Source: a virus. Taken from it: a DNA stretch of 25,215 bases. The translations under genes and the position numbers were made by a program. The DNA is taken from positions 1 through 25,215 of the IMG/VR virus record IMGVR_UViG_3300037882_000059. One strand, given 5' to 3'. A model generated the notes under the pieces. That model was not told the DNA's origin. It did not search any database and was given only the letters and a program-made list of their open reading frames with translations. Positions 13,424 through 20,879 of the stretch are shown piece after piece (within the stretch, counting starts at the first letter, position 1; each line of letters opens with the position of its first letter).

Positions 13424-13499
13424 GTTCCGGTAGCTCAACTGGCAGAGCAACGGATTCCAAATCCGTAGGTTGTGGGTTCGACTCCTACTCGGTTCGCCA
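13424..13499 (+). tRNA. tRNA-Trp (anticodon CCA)
   Basis: 76 bases with encoded CCA end. D-stem GCTC/GAGC (13433-13436, 13445-13448), anticodon stem ACGGA/TCCGT (13450-13454, 13462-13466) with loop TTCCAAA giving anticodon CCA, variable loop AGGTT, T-stem GTGGG/CCTAC with loop TTCGACT, and discriminator G73, as expected for bacterial tRNA-Trp. The acceptor stem is imperfect: pairs 2-71 and 3-70 are U-U mismatches and 7-66 is G-U, leaving four canonical pairs. Phage tRNAs usually supplement the host pool or resist host tRNA cleavage. The gene may be functional or partly degenerate. Confidence 0.88.
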
Positions 13500-13503
13500 A
13501 CAA

Positions 13504-13532
13504 AAAGGGGAAGCTTCATCGGCTTCCCCTTT
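13504..13532. terminator. Bidirectional intrinsic terminator
   Basis: Perfect 11-bp stem AAAGGGGAAGC / GCTTCCCCTTT with a 7-base loop, between the tRNA gene and the convergent 1744-residue gene. For leftward transcripts the stem is followed by U5-G-UU, a good terminator; for rightward transcripts the tail is UUU then mixed bases. It separates early/middle from late transcription units. Confidence 0.85.
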
Positions 13533-13557
13533 ACTATTTGTCGGTACTTATCAACAA

Positions 13558-16500
13558 TCACCGACGAGTTGCAAGGCCACCCTTCGCCAGCTTTGGCACA
13601 AACTTCCTCACCTCATCCAGTGGTTTGACTCGTTTGCTTTCGTCAACTGCTGTAGAGATTGCAGGTTCCGACTGTTGAAACTTCTTCAACTTGTCGCTGA
13701 GTTCATACAGATTCTGTGCTTTCTGTTTGGCTCCACCATCCCACAAAATATCACCGACCTCTCGCATCTGACGTTGGATACCTGAGTAGTCTGCAAAGTT
13801 GTTAATGGCAGCTTGATACTGCTGACCAAGACCAGACTTTGTAGACGTTGCTGTAGCCATATCCAAATAGCTGTTCATTAGATTTTTAATACCCTGATAA
13901 GACATATAAGCCATCTTCATTTGCTCTTTAGGGTTTGTGCTATTACGAGCAAGCTTCATTTGTTCAGATACATTTTCTTCTACGCGTTTGATCACTGCTC
14001 GGTTCAGTCCTTTACCGCCAGTCTCCAGCACTTGAGCAACATCCTTTTCACCACTACGCAACTTAGCGTTAGCACCTTTGACGCGAAGCTTCTCAGCCTC
14101 CAACATCATGTCTTCAGTTTCCAAGAAGCCAGCACGAGGCAGACCAATAGGACGAACAACACCGGGTGCGCCAGTGACAGCGCGAAGGATTGTATTCATG
14201 TCCTTTGCATCATACTTCTCAGGAGCCATGTTGATTTTGTTGAACACATAATCAGCATAAGGAATCTCTGTGACAACATAGTTCTGTGGTTTTGTTCCAC
14301 CAAACGGTGTGCCTCGGAAGCCAAGGTTCAGGTCTTTAGTGAACGATGGAGCGCCCACCATCATTTCAGAATGGAAGAATTCGTCACGCTTGGATGGGTC
14401 TGTGAAGCCTGACTTCTTCAGTGTATCCACATCTTCAGTAACACCTTGACCGTGGAACAACTTCACAGGTGGTACATCCTTATACTTCTCACGCAAAACA
14501 TCAAGACGTTTCTGGTACTGAGTAGCCAACTTCACAGCGTCAGCAAGCATCTCAGGGTCTTTAGGGTTGAGTTCAACACCACGAGAGTAGCGATAGTCAC
14601 CCAACACCACACCCAAGACATCGTCATCTACTGAAGCAAACTTGTCGTTGTTACGCATCTTAAAGAAGCTGTCTTCGCGTGTCTCTTTAATGGCAGCAAC
14701 AGCAGCATTACGTTGTGAAACACTGGTCTTCTTAGCGATAGAGTTGGCATCACCAGATAAATACTTAGGGTCAATACCGTACTCGTCAGCGATTGGTTCA
14801 GCCTTTTTAACCACAGCTTTGCCACCAACACTGACAGGATTACCATCCATGTCGTATTCAACTTCATCCACCAAAGACTCAGCAGCCTCGTCAGTCTTCT
14901 TAGCAAAAGGTGGTGGAGGAATCTCAGACGACTTCAACCCTTTAGCCATACCTGTGAAACTATGAAGAGTGTTCTCATAGTCTTCAGGGTTGGCAACCTT
15001 CCAAGACTTCAACTGTGCAGGTGTATACATCTCCAGCATAGCTTCTTCACCCATGATGTAGTCTTCATCAGCAAAAGCTTTAGAAGGCGTAGGAGCCTCT
15101 ATTTCCTTTAGCGCAGGGGTAGCTAGGACTTCATCTGTTTGACTCAACACAGGCGCTTCTGGCAGGGTTGGTGCAGGCTTTGCTGCTTCTTCAGGAAGCA
15201 CAGTCGTTGGCTTTGCTGTAGTCTTAGGCAGCACAGGCTTCTTACCCATCAACATGTTCGCAGTCTGGTCCATTGCTGGAGATGTTGTTGTCTCAGACAA
15301 TCGCTTGTTGATGATGTCGTCAATGGCGACAGTCTCAACTGGTGCAGGTGCAGCACTCTTCAGTCGCTTAGCTGTATCCAACACAGACTCAGCAGCACCA
15401 CCAACAATCTTCTTACCAACAACCTTAGTTGCTGTCAGTCCACCAAGGGCGTATGTAGGAACAAGACCACCTTTAGCGAATGCCAAGTTACCCAACATAG
15501 CGTTGTACTTATCAACAGCTTTGTAGTCTTTGGCTTCTTCCAATGTTGTACCGTTGTTGTCGTTAGCATAACGCTCGTTGATAACCTTACGCTGATCCTG
15601 TGACAGCTTATCAAACTGCATCTTCTTAATACGAAGGATGTCTTCAGACATGAACTTACCGTCTGTCTTATCACGAGCAATACCTGTAACGTCACGCACA
15701 ACGTTTGTCAACGCAAGCTTCTGTTCTGTTGGAGACAATGCTTGATAGCGTTTGTTTGCTGTGGTACGCTCAATGGCGCTAATGACCATTGGGTTAGCAG
15801 CTTCAACGAAGGAACGGTCATATGTTCGATCACCCGATGATGGACCATACAGTTTGTAAGGGTCAATGCCGAGTCGAACAATCTCTTTCTCAGCAGGAGT
15901 CTTTGCTGGTGTCTCACGTACACCGACCAAACTATAGAAGAATTCACCTTCTTTGTACACTGGACCTTCACGCAAGCGTGGAACAGCTTCAGGCAAAGAC
16001 TCTTTGACAACTGGCAGCTTAGACTGCACACGATTGACAGCAGCCTCAATGAAACGATCACCGCTGTCTTCAGCAGTGATGACGTTGGGGTCACGCTGAA
16101 TAGCACCTTCTTCACGGAACAGATCAAAGAATTCGTAAGCGCTCTTAAACACAAACGGTTGTGAGAAACGAGCAGTGAAGTCACCAACAACTTTACCCAA
16201 AGCAACTTCAAGCTTGTCAGCTTCTTTCTCAGAAGACATGGCAGCAAACACTTGATCAAGGAATTGGTTCTGTGTGCCAGCAGGCATCTTCATACCGATG
16301 ATGGACTCAACCATCTCAGCAGTCTTTGGCTCCAATCCCATCTTACGCTTAGCCATGAAGTCAGCAACAGCCAGTGTTGGACCCAATGGGAAGATGGCAC
16401 GAGTGTCAACAGTAGAACCATCATCGTTCTTCATGTTGTACCACTCAGTGTCTTGGTTGTTCAGGCGATAGTCATAGGCCGCTGCCAATGCAGCAGTACC

Positions 16501-18792
16501 AACAACACCCTTAGCGATGTTCTCTTGACCTTTACGAATGAGAGCATCACCACCAGCCTCACCAGAAGCTTTCAACAACGCACCCTGTGCCAAGTCTTGA
16601 GCACCAGAGGCTGCACCAAAGACGCTATAGCGATATTGGAAAGCAATGGCGTTCGACATGAAGCGAGGGAATGTAGCAATCAAACTACCACCGGGGAACT
16701 CAGCAGCTTTAACGAACAAATTACCAGCAGCTTCTGCACCAGCTTCAAAGGTTTGAATACCTTTCTTCTGCACCTTTGGTGTGTAGGAGAATGTAGCCTT
16801 CAGTGTTTCGTCAGTAGCTTGTTGCAGGATTGATGCAGGGATTGTCTTACCTTGACCAATAACCTCATACATGTCCAAACCAGCACGGCGCATGTGCTTC
16901 TCAACAGCAGCGTTGAAGATGGCTTTGCGGAAGAAAGCATCCTGTGCAACGTTCAATGTGTTGAAGATTTGTGCAGCACGAGAGATTTCGTTAGTGGAGC
17001 TTTCCTGTGTAGCGCTCAAGATGTTGTTACGCAACGCAGGGTTGTGTTGCAACAAAGTGTCTGTCACTTCAGTGGACAATCCATTCTTAGCCATGTAGCC
17101 GTACACACCAAACGCATCGCTCATTGTGTCACCAAGACTACGCATAGCTGTAGTGAGTCGCTGACCTTTAGCTGCACCATCCAGTGTACGACCAACTGTG
17201 TACAACGCACCTTCAACAAGCGAAGCAGCAGAGTTGTATGTCAAACCAACAGTAGTACCCAACACGTTACGAACGGTAGTACCAATACCAGAGACAACCC
17301 AAGCTTTAGATTCACGCTCAAGAGTTTGTACAGCTTGACCAACACGACCAAGCGCTGACACTTGACTGTCTGGTTTAGCAAACAGATCGTCCACTTGTTT
17401 CTTGAATGCTGGATCAATCTCTGTCAATCGCTTCAGCACCTTAGACGCAGCAGAGTATTGCTGCATCACCTGAGCAGCTTCTGTCACCGTCATCTTGTTT
17501 GCTTTAGCGAAGTCGTCTGGTGTCAAACCTTCCTTACGAATAGCCTGTTCTAGTACAACATCATCTACATTGTCCAAATTGGAGAACACATCATTGATGG
17601 CAGAGCTAGTTTGTTGGTTAGGTTTAAGACGGAATGTTGGGTCTTGTTCAATGACGTGCATCGCCACACGAACAGCACGAGCCGACATGTCCTTCTGAAT
17701 CTTTGCATCCGTCAAAGCTGTAGCGGGATTGACTTCGTCCAAGATACGACGACCTTCAAGCTTGATAAAGTCTTCAACAACTGTGTCCATGTTCGCAGTG
17801 ACAGGGTCTGTCAAGATACGCTCAGTAGATGTGACAGGTGCGTTAGGGTCTTTAGGTGATGCTTGCTTTTTCTTCAACACATCAGTGAGTTGTTCAGCAC
17901 CGGACTTACCAGCAGGAACAGCCAATGTACCTTTAGCTTCTACAAAGCCACCAACAGAACTGAACAAAGCAGCAACTGCCATTTGACCAGCATCAAGATC
18001 GGCAGGTTGTTCGCCAAGCGCTTTAGCTACTTCTTGTTTCTTCTTCTGTTCAATGACGTTCTGTCCAACACCGACGATGGCTTCAGTGCCTACAGTGGCA
18101 GCAGTGACAGCAGCAGGTGTAGCTTTCAACAACGAAGCTGTAGCAGCCTTTGTTGCTTCCTTAGCAATCATCTTCTTACCAACAGCAGCAGTACCGAAAC
18201 CAATGTAGTTGGTCAAGTCAGTCAGTGCAGACTTTGCAATGTCAACGTATGGTGCAGCACCGGGCTGACCACCCTTTTCTGTAGCATCTTTAACTTGATC
18301 GAATAAACGATTACCCAATGCCAACTTCTCACGATCAGGCATTGATGAGTTCTTCAGCTTGTTAAGAGCGGCAATGTTTGAGAAAGTGTTCCAGTCATTA
18401 CCACGCAACTCAGACATGAAGCCAGCAACATACTGCTCCTTGTCATCACCTTCTTTGTATTCTTTACCAGTGGCAACTTTGTTGTAGTCACTGACAATCT
18501 TGAACAGATCAGGATTGGTGTAGAGTTCTTTATATTCAAACTTAGGTTTGTTGCGCTCTTCAATAGCAGCAGCTTGAACCTTCTGTAGTTCTGTAGCACG
18601 TTGACGTGGTGCTGCCATTGCAGGCTTGGTCAAGTCTACTTCAGGCTTTGCAGCCATTCGTTCGATTTGTTGTGGTGTTGGTGCTGTCTTCGATGGTACA
18701 AGATCATCAAAGGAACCAGCAGTAGACGGAATCAAGTCAGCAAAGGCGCTGCCTCCACCCGTAGATGGAAGCAAGTCATCAAACATTCCCAT
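13558..18792 (-). CDS. Large internal-virion/ejection-type protein (1744 aa)
   Basis: The largest gene of the window and last of the leftward operon; CAGGAG site. The N-terminus repeats a short motif three times (FDDLLPS, FADLIPS, FDDLVPS, residues 4-35), which is found at the starts of many phage internal or polyvalent proteins. The rest is mostly long helical, Ala-rich segments with hydrophobic stretches (near 205-240 and around 760), charged coils, a Pro/Thr-rich linker (about 1140-1250) and FAKGG (1105-1109). A C-terminal region (about 1440-1565) has LFHG (H1447), SFTKD (S1483) and ETED (E1558/E1560), an ADP-ribosyltransferase-like order. The end is KLAKGGLATRR. No lysozyme motif is seen. 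The probable role is an internal protein injected with the DNA; this is inferred from size, composition and place among late genes. Confidence 0.8.
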   Translation of the reverse strand: MGMFDDLLPSTGGGSAFADLIPSTAGSFDDLVPSKTAPTPQQIERMAAKPEVDLTKPAMAAPRQRATELQKVQAAAIEERNKPKFEYKELYTNPDLFKIVSDYNKVATGKEYKEGDDKEQYVAGFMSELRGNDWNTFSNIAALNKLKNSSMPDREKLALGNRLFDQVKDATEKGGQPGAAPYVDIAKSALTDLTNYIGFGTAAVGKKMIAKEATKAATASLLKATPAAVTAATVGTEAIVGVGQNVIEQKKKQEVAKALGEQPADLDAGQMAVAALFSSVGGFVEAKGTLAVPAGKSGAEQLTDVLKKKQASPKDPNAPVTSTERILTDPVTANMDTVVEDFIKLEGRRILDEVNPATALTDAKIQKDMSARAVRVAMHVIEQDPTFRLKPNQQTSSAINDVFSNLDNVDDVVLEQAIRKEGLTPDDFAKANKMTVTEAAQVMQQYSAASKVLKRLTEIDPAFKKQVDDLFAKPDSQVSALGRVGQAVQTLERESKAWVVSGIGTTVRNVLGTTVGLTYNSAASLVEGALYTVGRTLDGAAKGQRLTTAMRSLGDTMSDAFGVYGYMAKNGLSTEVTDTLLQHNPALRNNILSATQESSTNEISRAAQIFNTLNVAQDAFFRKAIFNAAVEKHMRRAGLDMYEVIGQGKTIPASILQQATDETLKATFSYTPKVQKKGIQTFEAGAEAAGNLFVKAAEFPGGSLIATFPRFMSNAIAFQYRYSVFGAASGAQDLAQGALLKASGEAGGDALIRKGQENIAKGVVGTAALAAAYDYRLNNQDTEWYNMKNDDGSTVDTRAIFPLGPTLAVADFMAKRKMGLEPKTAEMVESIIGMKMPAGTQNQFLDQVFAAMSSEKEADKLEVALGKVVGDFTARFSQPFVFKSAYEFFDLFREEGAIQRDPNVITAEDSGDRFIEAAVNRVQSKLPVVKESLPEAVPRLREGPVYKEGEFFYSLVGVRETPAKTPAEKEIVRLGIDPYKLYGPSSGDRTYDRSFVEAANPMVISAIERTTANKRYQALSPTEQKLALTNVVRDVTGIARDKTDGKFMSEDILRIKKMQFDKLSQDQRKVINERYANDNNGTTLEEAKDYKAVDKYNAMLGNLAFAKGGLVPTYALGGLTATKVVGKKIVGGAAESVLDTAKRLKSAAPAPVETVAIDDIINKRLSETTTSPAMDQTANMLMGKKPVLPKTTAKPTTVLPEEAAKPAPTLPEAPVLSQTDEVLATPALKEIEAPTPSKAFADEDYIMGEEAMLEMYTPAQLKSWKVANPEDYENTLHSFTGMAKGLKSSEIPPPPFAKKTDEAAESLVDEVEYDMDGNPVSVGGKAVVKKAEPIADEYGIDPKYLSGDANSIAKKTSVSQRNAAVAAIKETREDSFFKMRNNDKFASVDDDVLGVVLGDYRYSRGVELNPKDPEMLADAVKLATQYQKRLDVLREKYKDVPPVKLFHGQGVTEDVDTLKKSGFTDPSKRDEFFHSEMMVGAPSFTKDLNLGFRGTPFGGTKPQNYVVTEIPYADYVFNKINMAPEKYDAKDMNTILRAVTGAPGVVRPIGLPRAGFLETEDMMLEAEKLRVKGANAKLRSGEKDVAQVLETGGKGLNRAVIKRVEENVSEQMKLARNSTNPKEQMKMAYMSYQGIKNLMNSYLDMATATSTKSGLGQQYQAAINNFADYSGIQRQMREVGDILWDGGAKQKAQNLYELSDKLKKFQQSEPAISTAVDESKRVKPLDEVRKFVPKLAKGGLATRR

Positions 18793-20172
18793 TTAAAACT
18801 CCTGACCAGTTTGTTCTTTATAACGTTTAGCAACGGCAGCGCGATCAGCACCTTTAGCAATAGCGGCTTCAGCTTCTTTACGAAGGTTTGTTGTAGGTGT
18901 AGGCACTGTAGGCTTTGCAGCAGGTTGTGGACCAGCAGCAGGTGTAGCAGCACCATCTGTTCTAACAACCGAAGGAACCACAGAGGTGAACGAGTTCATC
19001 ACCGATGCAACATCACGGTTGAGTGGTAGACCTTTAGCGTCAGTGTAGAGCGACAAAGCGTTCTTAGCGGCAGTGGCCTGTGTCTCCAAGATTTGACGAC
19101 GAAGAGTATCGTTGTCACCAATGTAGTCAATACCAACACTACCATCAGCCTTCTCAACAATAGCAAGCTGCTTAGTCTTAATCAAGTCACCATGCTTGGC
19201 AGCAACAGCACGAGCAACAGAAGCAGAAGTGAATGTGTTCAGTGTACTCAATGCAGGAATCTTACTTTCACCAGCGCCTTCACCAGTCTTCTTAGCCATT
19301 GCTTCAGCACGAATGTCTGCCATCAATTTGTCGTATTCAGGCTTAGCAGCTTTGCGTGTTTCAGCATCACCAAACATGTAACGATTCTTAATGTCAGCAA
19401 TCTTGTTAGCAAACTCAGTCTGTGTAGGCGACAACCTACTCTTCACATCTTTGATGATGAGAAGATCGGCATTGGCTTCACCAATACCTTTTGGATCGTT
19501 AGCTTTCGTAGCGAGAACAAGTTTGGCTTGTGCATCACTGACTTGCTGATCGAAGGTCTTAATAGGCTTGATACCACCCATGTTATAGGTAGCTTCAATA
19601 TTCATCTCAGGACGCTTATACCCTTTAGCTGCCACCAACTCTTCATAGGAAACACCAAGAGCCTCGGCAGTTTGACGAGCAGCTTTCTCAGCAGCACGAC
19701 CACCAGCAGCGCCTTGAATATCAGCAAACAAATTACCTGTCTTTTTCACAGCAAACAAATCTTCAGAATCCTTCATTGCTTTAGGAATACGCAGGTTTTC
19801 TTTGATCAGATCAAGCGCTGTAGACTTGACGTTGTCATTGGCAATGGAAGCAATGTTAGACAACTTGAATGTCTCAGGGTCGAAGTTTTCTTTCTTGATC
19901 TGTGCAGTGACATAGTCCATCACAGGTTTCTTAGTTGCAATAGCAAGCAACTCAGCTTCTGTAGCATTGGGATCGTATGCCTTCAATGTCTCAATGTTTG
20001 ACTTCAGTTCATTCTCAAGCTTACGGTTCTCAGCCAACACTGTCTTGTAGTTTTCATACATTACTTTAGCGCCATTAGCACCACGGGTTGCCGCAAGCTC
20101 TTCTTCTTTTTCAATAGAAGCAACGGCTTCTTTTGCAAAGCCACCAGCAAAAGCTGTAAAGTTAAATCCCAT
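18793..20172 (-). CDS. Virion-associated helical protein (459 aa)
   Basis: 459 residues; TGGAG site; its stop abuts the start of the 1744-residue gene and its own start overlaps the previous stop (TAATG). The N-terminus MGFNFTAFAGGFAKEAV precedes long charged, coiled-coil-like helices (residues 15-100 and 190-310). A Pro/Ala-rich linker near 405-425 leads to a small C-terminal domain, LRKEAEAAIAKGADRAA with AKRYKEQTGQEF, a short helical ending that recurs in phage internal proteins. No enzyme motif is visible. The context points to an internal core or ejection protein assembled with the 1744-residue protein; inference. Confidence 0.72.
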   Translation of the reverse strand: MGFNFTAFAGGFAKEAVASIEKEEELAATRGANGAKVMYENYKTVLAENRKLENELKSNIETLKAYDPNATEAELLAIATKKPVMDYVTAQIKKENFDPETFKLSNIASIANDNVKSTALDLIKENLRIPKAMKDSEDLFAVKKTGNLFADIQGAAGGRAAEKAARQTAEALGVSYEELVAAKGYKRPEMNIEATYNMGGIKPIKTFDQQVSDAQAKLVLATKANDPKGIGEANADLLIIKDVKSRLSPTQTEFANKIADIKNRYMFGDAETRKAAKPEYDKLMADIRAEAMAKKTGEGAGESKIPALSTLNTFTSASVARAVAAKHGDLIKTKQLAIVEKADGSVGIDYIGDNDTLRRQILETQATAAKNALSLYTDAKGLPLNRDVASVMNSFTSVVPSVVRTDGAATPAAGPQPAAKPTVPTPTTNLRKEAEAAIAKGADRAAVAKRYKEQTGQEF

Positions 20173-20672
20173 TACATATTCTCCACAGGTTTCTTAGACA
20201 TCAGTCCAGACAATTGAACACGAGGTGCTACAACCTCTTCGGTAGTTGTAGGTTTCTCCATAGCTTTCTTGATTGCAGCACGAGCAACACGATCAGGGAT
20301 GTCATCGTCCTTTGTCAACTCGTCAGGGAAGACTGTGTAATCAGCGCCATGCAATTCAGCAACAGTCTTCAACATCTCAATGATGATGGGCATAACCAAG
20401 ATGCCAGCATCAATCGTATGAATACCTTTATTTACGCTAGACAACATGATTACTTCAGCCATAGATGCCAAAGGAACTTGTGTATCAATAACATCCAAGA
20501 TTGAATTCATCATTGAAGCTGATGACAGGTTGTCAATGTAGCCTTGAGCAACATCGCTTACCTTTACAAACTTTGGAGGGTTTGTCCAAGGACGACCTTT
20601 AGGTGGTGCAGTCCATGAGATGCCCGGTGGTACTGGTTTGATAATATCAGCAGGAGAAAGATCACTTGCCAT
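20172..20672 (-). CDS. Structural-operon protein with PWTNPPKFV motif (166 aa)
   Basis: 166 residues; AGAGGAAA site. The N-terminal segment is Pro-rich with PPGISWTAPPKGRPW and NPPKFV, a signature of a small family in tailed phages of aquatic origin, which I know only as uncharacterised. It continues with helices containing VIDTQVPLASMAEVIML and a GIHTIDAGILVMPIIIEML patch, then a charged tail. Not a membrane protein by pattern, although residues 92-108 are hydrophobic. Function unknown; position suggests a virion or assembly protein. Confidence 0.75.
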   Translation of the reverse strand: MASDLSPADIIKPVPPGISWTAPPKGRPWTNPPKFVKVSDVAQGYIDNLSSASMMNSILDVIDTQVPLASMAEVIMLSSVNKGIHTIDAGILVMPIIIEMLKTVAELHGADYTVFPDELTKDDDIPDRVARAAIKKAMEKPTTTEEVVAPRVQLSGLMSKKPVENM

Positions 20673-20868
20673 TTTTCATTTCCTCTTTAGCGGTACGAAT
20701 ACCAGCGATGTATTTTGCAATGATCATCAGATCATTTGTCTTCTCAGCTTTATCTTCCTTACGAGCACCTGTAGGTGAAAGCAATCCACCCTTTGTTGTC
20801 TTTTCTTTTTTGTTCATCATGACGATTGCTTGTTCAATCTTGCTCATGTAGTCTTTAATATGTTTCAT
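20662..20868 (-). CDS. Small basic protein in late operon (68 aa)
   Basis: 68 residues, about a third Lys/Arg/Glu/Asp, with two helices (IKDYMSKIEQAIVMMNKK and NDLMIIAKYIAGIRTAKEEM) joined by a KGGLLSPTGARKEDK linker. It has an AAGG site and overlaps the following 166-residue gene by 11 bases. No family recognised; it may be a small structural or chaperone protein. Confidence 0.62.
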   Translation of the reverse strand: MKHIKDYMSKIEQAIVMMNKKEKTTKGGLLSPTGARKEDKAEKTNDLMIIAKYIAGIRTAKEEMKNGK

Positions 20869-20879
20869 ATACGCCTTTA

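Noticed and set aside
13424-13499. tRNA as an attP site of a temperate phage
   Set aside because: The tRNA is complete with its own CCA end, and no integrase, excisionase or repressor is in the window. A site outside the window cannot be excluded, but there is no support.
13921-18306. Several 60-193-codon + strand frames opposite the 1744-residue gene
   Set aside because: They alternate between frames, lack ribosome-binding sites and mirror an Ala/Lys-rich gene; none has a recognisable domain.
19093-20001. 302-codon open frame on the + strand opposite the 459-residue gene
   Set aside because: It lies fully antisense to a supported gene with its own SD, has no SD or context of its own, and its Ser/Thr/Cys/His-rich composition is what the reverse complement of Ala/Lys/Glu-rich codons gives.
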